Assembly (NCBI GenBank): GCA_025055285.1
Contig: JANWXM010000030.1
Location: 1 to 38,929 of the forward strand
DNA: 38,929 nt
DNA from: Saprospiraceae bacterium
GTDB taxonomy: Bacteria > Bacteroidota > Bacteroidia > Chitinophagales > Saprospiraceae
Reading direction: 5' to 3'
Below the pieces are notes generated by a model. It searched no databases and was not told the origin of the DNA. It was given only the letters and a program-made list of their open reading frames with translations. Below, in pieces: positions 7,647 through 15,155 of this stretch. A program made the position numbers and the translations under genes. Each line of letters starts with the position of its first letter. The first letter of the stretch is position 1.

Positions 7647-8974
7647 GATTTGGATCGCTTGATCTCTTGAAGTGAGGCAGACGTGATTTTCTCGCCCTTG
7701 CCATCTACTTGAATTGTTACTCTAATGACGTCGTTGATCTTTAGGCTTTGTACGCTACCGTGTACAACTATATTTTTGTATATTTTGCCTCCATAACCAT
7801 ACACTGTTGCTTTACAGGGCTTTCCGGGCGCAGTAACTATTGCGTCAAAAGTTTCTCCGCTTTTTAACTTTTTGCCTGGCGAACCAGATTTAAATTCTGG
7901 CTTAAGTTGGGTAGCACTTGAAGGGTTTGCTTCTGCAGCACTCGCTGCATGCTGGGGCCGTCTCATGCGCCCATAACCCACTGCCGTCTTAGCGCCTACG
8001 CCAGACTCAAAGAGGGCCTCTTGCAGCCACTCTTTGGCTGTTCGGAGCAGGTCTTCATCTTCCTTTTTGATGCCTCCTCGCGGGATGATGCCCAACAAAA
8101 ACTGGAATTCTACCTCTCGCATCGTCAGGAAGAAGATAGGTCTTGGACTGAGCCAGTCGGCAGGCGGCTTTTTAGCCTCGTAGTACTCGGGATAGTGGTT
8201 GTTCATAATATCGGGCTGAAGCATGCCTTCTTTTAGGCTAGTTGGATAGGCATCGAAAAAGATGACGCGGCCTTGTTGGAAAGCTTCTTTTTCGTCATTA
8301 GGGTTGCCAAAAATTTGGATTATCTGGTCTTTATCCTTGTTATTTGCTACGGCCCAATGCCGGGTCATGCCCTTGAGCGAGGAGCCAGGCAGGTAAGGGA
8401 TACCGTAGGTAGGGTGAAAAGTAAAGCCGTTTTCGTATACCGACTCATTGCCTAAGCCAATGGCAACGCGCCATTGGGCAGTGAGTTTGATTTCTTCGTG
8501 GGTAGAGAAAAGGGCTTTGGCAGCTGTATTATAGTCCGACAAGAACTGGTTGTACTGTTTTGTCAACACATCGGAGATGTTCCATTCTTGGGTTAGGTCT
8601 AATAATAAGTACTTTTTATCTTCGTCATTGTTCGCATCTTCTTGAGAAGAGCGCCCTTCCTCTTCGGGTTTGCCCTTTTTTGAGGAAGAAGAGAGCTTTT
8701 CTTCCTTCCGCTTCGGCTGTTGCTTGATCTTAAAGTGCGCTTTGATCTCCTTACTTTTGTCTACATCTTTATTTTTATTCTTATTTTCATCTTCATCTTC
8801 ATCTATTAAGCTAAGAATCTCGCCAAATTCAGCGCTAACATTATCCTTCTCGGCGAAATGCGCCATGCGGTTGAACAGCAGGGCAAAGTTGTCCACTTTT
8901 TCTATCAATTCTTCTCTTACATCTCCAGGCAGTGCCGTATACTTTTTTATGTCAAATAGATTGCTCTTACTCAT
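7643..8974 (-). CDS. cmr6: Cmr6 (Cas7-like) subunit with extra C-terminal domain
   Basis: The 443-residue product has the Cmr6 core at about 160-338: L-G-N-E-S-V-Y-E-N-G-F-T-F-H-P-T-Y-G-I-P-Y, then P-G-S-S-L-K-G-M-T-R-H-W-A, and finally G-V-G-A-K-T-A-V-G-Y-G-R, where most Cmr6 proteins end. Two additions stand out. Residues 57-122 are a highly charged, low-complexity stretch rich in D, E, N and K. Residues 339-443 are an extra tail: a linker rich in A, S and P, then a beta-rich segment (GETFDAIVT...KATVYGYGG...LKINDVIRVTI) that looks like a small OB-type barrel. Cmr6 caps the crRNA 3' end of the filament. The start overlaps cmr5a by 8 bases. The core assignment is firm; the tail fold is my inference. 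Confidence 0.9.
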   Translation of the reverse strand: MSKSNLFDIKKYTALPGDVREELIEKVDNFALLFNRMAHFAEKDNVSAEFGEILSLIDEDEDENKNKNKDVDKSKEIKAHFKIKQQPKRKEEKLSSSSKKGKPEEEGRSSQEDANNDEDKKYLLLDLTQEWNISDVLTKQYNQFLSDYNTAAKALFSTHEEIKLTAQWRVAIGLGNESVYENGFTFHPTYGIPYLPGSSLKGMTRHWAVANNKDKDQIIQIFGNPNDEKEAFQQGRVIFFDAYPTSLKEGMLQPDIMNNHYPEYYEAKKPPADWLSPRPIFFLTMREVEFQFLLGIIPRGGIKKEDEDLLRTAKEWLQEALFESGVGAKTAVGYGRMRRPQHAASAAEANPSSATQLKPEFKSGSPGKKLKSGETFDAIVTAPGKPCKATVYGYGGKIYKNIVVHGSVQSLKINDVIRVTIQVDGKGEKITSASLQEIKRSKS

Positions 8975-9455
8975 CTTTCTTATTGTTTTTACTGTGATAC
9001 AATCGGGCGTCTGCTACTCGCTTGAGGTCTTCTAAGAAGCGGATAGCCTCAAGGGTAGCGCAGCGGATTTCGGCGCTCTTCATTTCGTAGATGCATTTAA
9101 TCGCTTTTTGTCCAGTTTTTTGCACGTGCCCTCGATAGTTTAGCCATTTCGTCAGGTGTTTGATAATTAGCTGATACACATTCTCTTCATTCTTTTCCTT
9201 GTTTGCTTTGCCTAAGGTGAAAAGCAGCGCTGCCGTCAGGCCGCTGTTCAGCACCAGCATGGCGAAGGACTTGACGTACTGGTGATAGGTGTTGGCTATT
9301 TCTTCTGGCGCCCCTTTATTCAGCCTGCACCGAGCAGACGGCGTGAGTTGCCGTCCATTCTGTGTCAGGTGTTTTTCCGCCTTCTCAATCACCTCTTGCA
9401 CACAATTATTGGCGCACCTTAGGCGCTGTTCCGCGATGCTCTCGAGTCGTATCAT
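8967..9455 (-). CDS. cmr5: Cmr5 small subunit (Cmr5a)
   Basis: The 162-residue helical protein is Cmr5-like. It contains A-N-T-Y-H-Q-Y-V-K-S-F-A-M-L-V-L-N-S-G-L (the helix ending in NSGL that marks Cmr5), then V-Y-Q-L-I-I-K-H-L-T-K-W-L, and a C-terminal helix with R-C-A-T-L-E-A-I-R-F-L-E-D-L-K-R. The start at ATG 9455 overlaps the cmr4a stop (ATGA); the 31 codons readable upstream of it lie inside cmr4a and are not needed. Cmr5 stacks along the Cmr4 filament. It is the partner of cmr4a in gene order, just as cmr5b follows cmr4b. Confidence 0.87.
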   Translation of the reverse strand: MIRLESIAEQRLRCANNCVQEVIEKAEKHLTQNGRQLTPSARCRLNKGAPEEIANTYHQYVKSFAMLVLNSGLTAALLFTLGKANKEKNEENVYQLIIKHLTKWLNYRGHVQKTGQKAIKCIYEMKSAEIRCATLEAIRFLEDLKRVADARLYHSKNNKKDE

Positions 9456-10444
9456 TGTTTTTCTTCGTTGAATAAGAGTTCGACAATACCCTTGCCGATG
9501 GAAGCATTGGCGCCAAGCTGGAGAAACCGGCGAGTTTGGCCCTTCCAACCCTCCGTTTTAAAGAACTTCAGCACGTCTTCAGCCGTATTGAAATCGTTCG
9601 GCAAGGCTTTTCTTTGGCTTCCTTGGTGTTGGTCATCTCCCTGGGCTTCTGGCTGTCGAGGCTTGTCGGCCAGCACGATGCTATACAGCAGGGTCTCTGG
9701 GGGTAAGTACTCCTCTGTGAAAAGCGCCCCTTCTTTCACTGTGCCGGTTTTATCGTCAATGGCGTTGCGTGTAACGCGCTCCGTAAACAGTTGGGTGAAG
9801 TCGGCAAAGACGTCGTCGGAGAGGATCACTAAGCGCGTCAAGTCGCCAGGGATAAGTCTACTCAGCGCTGATATTACTTCGCTTGGGATGGGAGTATGTT
9901 CAAAAGGGTACTCCTCTAATATCACCCTTTTTTTGTCGTTGAGAAAAATCAAAGGGCTGTTGCTGTCTCCTAAGCATTTATCGTCTTCCACTTTCACAGA
10001 TTTCAACGCATCGCCGAGGGCTATTCCCGCTAACAACTCTGCGTCTTCCGCTAAGCGCCGCAGCACGTAGGGGCAGGTAGTTAGCGCGAACACTCCTTTC
10101 ATGGAGCGCACTGGAAAAGCGAGCAGGCGAGCATCAGTAAAGGTGAGTGCGCCGGTGAAAAATTGGGCGTAACTATTCGCATCGCCGTCGTCCGAGAAAG
10201 ACTCGTTTACTTCGTAGTCACTCCTTTCGTCATAGCCAAAAGCCAGGTGGATTTTGAGCGGGCAGGCGCCGAGTTGCTCTAGGCGGCTGCGCAAGGCGCC
10301 CTTCAGGGTAGAGGCCTCTATCTTGGGATAGCCGGTAACCACCTCGCGCTGAATAGGGAGGTCCACTAAGCCATTGTCGCTTCCAGCGCCGGCGTGCAGC
10401 GAGGTGATCACGCGAAGGGTGAGAAAGGTTGATCTGGTATGCAT
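9452..10444 (-). CDS. cmr4: Cmr4 (Cas7) backbone subunit (Cmr4a)
   Basis: The 330-residue product is a textbook Cmr4. The N-terminal V-I-T-S-L-H-A-G-A-G-S is followed by G-L-V-D28-L-P-I-Q-R-E, where D28 is the target RNA-cleaving residue, then TGYPKIEASTLKGALRSRLE. L-T-F-T-D-A-R-L-L-A-F-P-V-R-S-M lies at about residues 95-110, and F-L-Q-L-G-A-N-A-S-I-G-K-G near the C-terminus. The protein forms the helical filament that holds crRNA and cuts bound RNA every six nucleotides. ATG 10444 is chosen: it lies 19 bases after cmr1, and the alternative start at 10489 would add residues before the first strand. It is longer than Cmr4b by about 30 residues, with insertions in the middle. Confidence 0.93.
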   Translation of the reverse strand: MHTRSTFLTLRVITSLHAGAGSDNGLVDLPIQREVVTGYPKIEASTLKGALRSRLEQLGACPLKIHLAFGYDERSDYEVNESFSDDGDANSYAQFFTGALTFTDARLLAFPVRSMKGVFALTTCPYVLRRLAEDAELLAGIALGDALKSVKVEDDKCLGDSNSPLIFLNDKKRVILEEYPFEHTPIPSEVISALSRLIPGDLTRLVILSDDVFADFTQLFTERVTRNAIDDKTGTVKEGALFTEEYLPPETLLYSIVLADKPRQPEAQGDDQHQGSQRKALPNDFNTAEDVLKFFKTEGWKGQTRRFLQLGANASIGKGIVELLFNEEKQ

Positions 10445-10463
10445 TATGCCAGGTTGTTTTGTA

Positions 10464-11606
10464 TTACCGCTTGAAAACCAGATAGGCATTATCGCCCACT
10501 ATTTTCAGAAACTCATCTAAAACTGAGTCGTCTTGTTTGGGCCATGAAAATGACCGTCCCTTCGAGTCTTTGAATGACAAACTACTCTCCTGTTCCATAA
10601 AATCACCCTCTAGTTTCGACACAATCCAGTGAGTCCTCCTCGTGCATTTGGCAAGCGTGATCCAGAGAGGCGATGCTCTGCGGTCATATAAAGGTAGGTT
10701 TGAACCTTCCCGGACAGGGGCGAAGTTTACTACATTATCTCTTTCATTTCTAACGGAAACGGGAAGACCGAAAGCTGCCTTTTGATGTAATGTCTTTTGT
10801 GTAAATCGCGGCTTTTCACTGCTGACTTTAGGATCAGGACGTCTGGGTTGTCGTATCCTCAACATAAGCCCGCCAATTTCCTGCAGCGCATTCTCCCACG
10901 TATCAAATTTGCTTTTGCTGACCCATATCTGCTTCCCTATAGTGCTGTATCCCCTCGGATGTTCTGCTGCCTCAGGTACGTCAAAGATTCTCTGTGCTGC
11001 TCCCAGACCTTCCCGCAGGAGGTCAACGAATGCCTTATCGGGCGAAAAGGAAATGCCTGCGGGCAAATCGAAGCCCTCATGTCCTACAACCTCAAATGCC
11101 CCTGCGCCGCGGCGGGCTCGTGTGCCCAATGCTCCGAAATACGTTAATGTCCAAAAAGCGGCAATGTTCTTTTCGAGGGCATTCTCATGCCCTTCTTTGC
11201 AGCGAAACGTAACCTGGAAAGGGAAGTCGGGAGCGATTCCTTCTTTTTCCTTGTTGTGTACAATAAGGGTGAATAGTAGGTACTTTAAACCCTCCCTTTT
11301 GCTCCGCAGGGCATTTCCATTAATCAGCCAGTTTTTAGATGAGGTTACAGGCTCGTGATGTATTTCTATTGATACCTCACTTTTCTTCTGGACAGTAAAT
11401 GCGCCCCCCATGAGCTCTTCATCGTGCCTTAACAACTTTTGAGGAAGCTCTCGCTGCTCCTCAAAGATCCAATGTCTAGCAATTGCTCTTTCCCAAAACC
11501 TCAGCGCTCCTTTCAAGCTGGGCGGGCGCAGTTCTGCCTTGTCTGGGTCGGCTCCTCCAATGAACATGGGGCTGATGGTGCGGCAATGAAAGGTGATGTG
11601 CGGCAT
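10464..11606 (-). CDS. cmr1: Cmr1 (Cas7-like) RAMP subunit, first gene of the Cmr operon
   Basis: The 380-residue protein has the Cmr1 signature at its N-terminus: C-R-T-I-S-P-M-F-I-G-G-A-D-P-D-K-A-E-L-R-P-P, followed by S-L-K-G-A-L-R-F-W-E-R-A. Further in, Y-F-G-A-L-G-T-R-A-R-R-G-A-G-A-F-E at about 154-170 is the glycine-rich RAMP loop. Cmr1 sits with Cmr6 at the crRNA 3' end and is needed for RNA-target recognition. It is the most upstream gene of the operon; about 500 bases without a convincing gene separate it from ctpA, and a -7-like box lies 58 bases before its ATG. Confidence 0.92.
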   Translation of the reverse strand: MPHITFHCRTISPMFIGGADPDKAELRPPSLKGALRFWERAIARHWIFEEQRELPQKLLRHDEELMGGAFTVQKKSEVSIEIHHEPVTSSKNWLINGNALRSKREGLKYLLFTLIVHNKEKEGIAPDFPFQVTFRCKEGHENALEKNIAAFWTLTYFGALGTRARRGAGAFEVVGHEGFDLPAGISFSPDKAFVDLLREGLGAAQRIFDVPEAAEHPRGYSTIGKQIWVSKSKFDTWENALQEIGGLMLRIRQPRRPDPKVSSEKPRFTQKTLHQKAAFGLPVSVRNERDNVVNFAPVREGSNLPLYDRRASPLWITLAKCTRRTHWIVSKLEGDFMEQESSLSFKDSKGRSFSWPKQDDSVLDEFLKIVGDNAYLVFKR

Positions 11607-12106
11607 GTTTAGTTTCTTTGAAGAGGGCGTATTTAGTATATTGAGCGCCTATGCTGCTGTAGAGCAAAAGTAGTTTTTTAGTGCACACTGATAAAAGATA
11701 TATGAAATTTTTATAGCCAACAAGATAAAAATTTCTGAGGTTTCTAGGCAGAGATGCTGCGCAAACGCCTGCGACCAGCATGTCTCGAAAGCGCAAATTA
11801 GCCCTGGCGGTAACCTTGTTTTTCTCGTCTTTGCTCGAGAAATTTAAGCCGAACTTACTCGAGGAGGGCAACGTCTCAGCAACCCTCATTAATTGGCCAA
11901 AACGGGTATATTTTCAATTTGCCTAATTTGTCGCGTAGAATGGGCGAGATTGTTTCGCTCCTCACTCGACCTCACCCACTGTGTATTGTGCTCCTCTACC
12001 CAATGCAAAAGGAGGGCCCACTGGGGCAAGAGAGTCTCTGGCGAGGCATCCAATTAAGTACGAGCAGTATGTCGCGCCTATCAGACATAGAAGTTGGGTT
12101 TTGAGG
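11607..12106. other. Intergenic region between ctpA and the Cmr operon
   Basis: About 500 bases carry no gene I can support. The minus-strand part near cmr1 holds the TACTTTTG box. I searched the stretch by eye for CRISPR-type direct repeats of 25-40 bases with spacers and saw none, so the Cmr operon has no array at its promoter side. A short plus-strand frame (11919-12104) and a minus-strand frame (11476-11889, largely over cmr1) have no recognisable domain or good start and are not called. Confidence 0.5.
11665..11672 (-). promoter_or_regulatory. Likely -7 box of the Cmr operon promoter
   Basis: On the minus strand the bases read TACTTTTG, an exact TAnnTTTG, 58 bases before the cmr1 ATG. 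About 23 bases upstream is a TTTTAT in place of a proper TTTG -33 box, so the promoter is only half supported. It is the best candidate on this strand between ctpA and cmr1. Confidence 0.4.
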
Positions 12107-13738
12107 TTACTTTAGCCCTGGTGCGGCGCCGCGGCGCAGCAGCTGAAGGGCCTTTTCCACGGCGGGATCGTCGTCGTTGAGCACGCGATAGTACCCCTCT
12201 TGCTGAAAGAGTTGACGCGCGATGTGGGCCTTTAATTGGCGCTGAAGTTCGCGGCGGCTTTTTTGCCATTGTTGCGCGTTAAAGGGTATTCCTCGAGAGG
12301 CGGCGTAGTCAGCGAGCTGGTGGCTTAAGTCGGCGGGTATTGAATAGCGGCTGACAAACTCTGTTGCAGTAGTTGGCAGGGTAGAGCGGTCTTGGCCTTT
12401 TAGCCAGTGGGCTGCAAAGGACGATAGAAGTGGCAACACTTGAAGGTAGTAGTCGGTCCAGAAAGAGGTGTCGAGTGGGATGAATATGTCGGGCATAATG
12501 CCCCCTCCGCCATACACGACGCGGCCGGCGCCGGTGAAATAGCGCGTCGTGTCGGCAATTTTATGGACGGAGGAGTCTGTTAGCTCGCCATTGTGCAAGC
12601 GTCGTTGGGCCTCGGCCTCGTAGTTTTCTTCATTTTTGTAGGCGCGCTGAATGCACCGACCACTGGGCGTATAGTAGCGCGAGGTAGTAAGCCGCAGGGC
12701 TCCGCTGTTGCTCAGCGGATACTCTGCTTGGACTAAGCCTTTTCCAAAGGTGCGCCGACCGACAACCCACCCTCGGTCATGGTCTTGCACAGCGCCGGCG
12801 ACGATCTCGCTCGCAGAGGCCGAACCTTCGTCTACGAGGACGACTAAGCCATCTACATTAAAGTAGGTGCGACCGTGGCTCTTGTACTCCTGACGCGGTT
12901 CTGCACGCCCTTCTGTGTATACGAGAAGTTTGCCTTTCGGGAAAAATTGGCTCAAGAGATCGGTTGCTTCGTTCAGGTATCCGCCTGGGTTGCCGCGCAA
13001 ATCCAGAACAAGGTGCTTCATATTGTACTGTTTAACCAGCCGCTCCATTGCTTCCATGAATTCTTGCCGCGTAGTGGCGCTGAAGCGGTTGATTTTGATG
13101 TAGCCAATCTGCTCGTCGAGCATGTAGGCCGCATCCACGCTATGCACCGGGATGATGTCGCGTTCCACCGTAAAGTAGCGCAGTTTGTTCTCTTGACCGC
13201 GTAGAATGCCTAGGCGAACCGTGCTGCCCTTGGGGCCGCGTAAGCGGCGGATAACCTCCGCATTGGTGATACCTACGCCAGCCACGGTGGAGTCTCCTAC
13301 GACAACTATTTTATCTCCTATGAGAATGCCAGCTCGCTCTGAGGGCCCTCCGGAGATAACCGACATCACTTGAATGGTGTCGTTGAGCACTAAAAACTCA
13401 ACGCCAATTCCTTCAAAACTTCCACTGAGCATTTCTTCCTCCATGCGCAACTCCTCTGGCGACAGGTAAATCGAGTGAGGGTCTAATCGCGATAGAAGCA
13501 GCCGAATGACATCCTCCTGTAAACGGAGCCTATTCACTGAATCTACGTATCGCGCCTCAATATACTGAAGCACTTCCTCTATGGGGCTCTTAGCCGCAGA
13601 GAGTCGATAGCTTGCCGGCTTTACCCATAGATGACCGTCGTAGCGCGGTAATTTTTGGCCAATGAACATCCCTACAGCTAGCACGCTAGCTAGAAGGAGC
13701 GGAAGGGAATGCTGTAAACGCTTCGCAGAAGCACGCAT
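12107..13738 (-). CDS. S41-family C-terminal processing protease (CtpA-like)
   Basis: The 543-residue protease has one N-terminal hydrophobic segment (residues 11-27) acting as signal or anchor, so it works in the periplasm. A PDZ domain follows at about 108-190 (GIGVEFLVLND...VISGGPSERAGILIGDKIVVV). The S41 core contains L-V-L-D-L-R-G-N-P-G-G-Y-L at 243-255, the nucleophile S308 within G-S-A-S-A-S-E-I-V-A-G-A, and the general base K333 in F-G-K-G-L-V-Q; their 25-residue spacing equals that of E. coli Tsp. The C-terminal 130 residues are a variable extension. A TATTTTTG box lies 28 bases before the ATG. Confidence 0.93.
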   Translation of the reverse strand: MRASAKRLQHSLPLLLASVLAVGMFIGQKLPRYDGHLWVKPASYRLSAAKSPIEEVLQYIEARYVDSVNRLRLQEDVIRLLLSRLDPHSIYLSPEELRMEEEMLSGSFEGIGVEFLVLNDTIQVMSVISGGPSERAGILIGDKIVVVGDSTVAGVGITNAEVIRRLRGPKGSTVRLGILRGQENKLRYFTVERDIIPVHSVDAAYMLDEQIGYIKINRFSATTRQEFMEAMERLVKQYNMKHLVLDLRGNPGGYLNEATDLLSQFFPKGKLLVYTEGRAEPRQEYKSHGRTYFNVDGLVVLVDEGSASASEIVAGAVQDHDRGWVVGRRTFGKGLVQAEYPLSNSGALRLTTSRYYTPSGRCIQRAYKNEENYEAEAQRRLHNGELTDSSVHKIADTTRYFTGAGRVVYGGGGIMPDIFIPLDTSFWTDYYLQVLPLLSSFAAHWLKGQDRSTLPTTATEFVSRYSIPADLSHQLADYAASRGIPFNAQQWQKSRRELQRQLKAHIARQLFQQEGYYRVLNDDDPAVEKALQLLRRGAAPGLK

Positions 13739-13766
13739 GTCGAAGAGGTGTTTTAAGATACGCTGG

Positions 13767-13774
13767 CAAAAATA
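13767..13774 (-). promoter_or_regulatory. -7 box of the ctpA-like gene
   Basis: On the minus strand the bases read TATTTTTG, matching TAnnTTTG, 28 bases upstream of the ATG at 13738. No clear TTG lies about 20 bases further upstream. Confidence 0.4.
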
Positions 13775-13850
13775 CGTTTACCTCGCCGCCCTATTCGCGA
13801 TGCATTTTTGCACTAAAATTAGGTGACTAAATCCATCTCGCTTTTTTCCT

Positions 13851-15041
13851 ATGCAGCTCGATTCTTTTGTCGTTAAGGAGCGTCCAGACAGTCGCACGAC
13901 AGCGCCTCACATTTTGCCGATTTATGCGACGTCATCATTTGCCTTCGAAAACTTGGATGAATGCATTGCCGTTTTCCAAAATCCGACAACAGCTCATACC
14001 TATAGCCGATACGGCAATCCTACGACTGACGTTGTCGCTCGCAAGATTGCTGATCTGGAAACTTTTAATCTTGATTTTCAGGCGTATGGCATCATGACTT
14101 CTTCGGGCATGGCGGCCATTTCGGCGCTTTTCATCGGCCTGTTGCGCCCTGGAGAGCAAATCCTCACCCAAGGGAATCTCTACGGCGGTACGACGGAACT
14201 ACTCACAGATATTCTTCGCCCCTTGGGTATTGAAGTGATTTTTGCCGACCTTCGCAACATAGAGCAAACTGAAAAGCTTCTTCATACGCATCCGCGCGTC
14301 CGGATTATTTATGCCGAGACGCCGGCTAATCCTACGCTAGCGTGCGTAGACCTTTTGGCATTAGCTCAGTTGGCCCATCATCGCGATGCGTGGTTGGCGG
14401 TAGACAACACTTTTGCCACGCCTATCCTTCAGCAACCCTTTGCTTTCGGAGCGGATTTCATTGTGCATTCTGCCACAAAATTTCTCAACGGGCACGGCAA
14501 CAGCATCGCGGGCGTTGTTGTCGGGCGCGATTTCGAGCTCATGCGCCAAAAGGTCTGGCGTACCGTTAAACTTATGGGCGCTAATTGCTCACCTTTTGAG
14601 GCCTGGCTTGCCCATAATGGCCTTAAGACACTTGCCCTCCGTATGCGGCGCCACTCGGCAAATGCCCTAGCCTTGGCTCAATTTCTCGAACAGCATCCGG
14701 CTGTGAGCCGGGTCAATTATCCAGGCTTACCTGCTCATCCAGATGCCGAAGTGGCGCGCAGACAAATGCGCGGCGGCTATGGTGCTATGCTTAGCTTTGA
14801 ACTCAAAGGCGGCTTTGAGGCCGCTCTGCGATGCGTCAATCGCTTAAAGTTCTGTTCCTTGGTTCCTACCCTGGGCGATGTGGATACGCTGGTGCTTCAC
14901 CCGGCATCCTCTTCGCACATCAACGTACCGCCTGATTTGCGCTTACAGCACGGCATTACCGATGGCCTTATTCGCGTGTCGGTGGGCATTGAAAACCCAG
15001 ATGACATCCTCGCTGATTTTGAACAGGCGCTAGCGGCATAA
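13851..15041 (+). CDS. Trans-sulfuration family PLP-dependent enzyme
   Basis: The 396-residue protein belongs to the Cys/Met metabolism PLP family (cystathionine gamma-synthase, O-acetylhomoserine sulfhydrylase, methionine gamma-lyase). Visible landmarks are Y-S-R-Y-G-N-P-T at 51-58 (phosphate contacts from the neighbouring subunit), S-S-G-M-A-A-I at 84-90, A-V-D-N-T-F at 183-188, and the Schiff-base lysine K210 in H-S-A-T-K-F-L-N-G-H-G. The conserved tyrosine above the cofactor is Y111 in N-L-Y-G-G-T. The cysteine that methionine gamma-lyases carry two residues later is glycine here, which argues against that activity. Substrate cannot be assigned from sequence; a sulfhydrylase or gamma-synthase role is more likely. 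It begins at ATG 13851 in a forward pair with the dihydroorotase-like gene. Confidence 0.85.
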   Translation: MQLDSFVVKERPDSRTTAPHILPIYATSSFAFENLDECIAVFQNPTTAHTYSRYGNPTTDVVARKIADLETFNLDFQAYGIMTSSGMAAISALFIGLLRPGEQILTQGNLYGGTTELLTDILRPLGIEVIFADLRNIEQTEKLLHTHPRVRIIYAETPANPTLACVDLLALAQLAHHRDAWLAVDNTFATPILQQPFAFGADFIVHSATKFLNGHGNSIAGVVVGRDFELMRQKVWRTVKLMGANCSPFEAWLAHNGLKTLALRMRRHSANALALAQFLEQHPAVSRVNYPGLPAHPDAEVARRQMRGGYGAMLSFELKGGFEAALRCVNRLKFCSLVPTLGDVDTLVLHPASSSHINVPPDLRLQHGITDGLIRVSVGIENPDDILADFEQALAA

Positions 15042-15086
15042 TTATCGCTTCGCATAGCCGCAGGTTTTCTAGGCCGATTTCGTATT

Positions 15087-15094
15087 TACCTTTG
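15087..15094 (+). promoter_or_regulatory. -7-like box before the dihydroorotase-like gene
   Basis: TACCTTTG fits TAnnTTTG, 61 bases before the ATG at 15156. It has no clear -33 partner. Confidence 0.3.
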
Positions 15095-15155
15095 TCGCTG
15101 GCCCAGGGAGCTCTCCTTGGAGGCACAGAGAAAAGTCAGCAGAATTTTTTCGTTT

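Noticed and set aside
11476-11889. 137-residue minus-strand frame upstream of cmr1
   Set aside because: Its last half runs in another frame over cmr1, and the rest has no recognisable domain.
11607-12106. CRISPR array near the Cmr operon
   Set aside because: No repeated unit of suitable length occurs more than once in the stretch.
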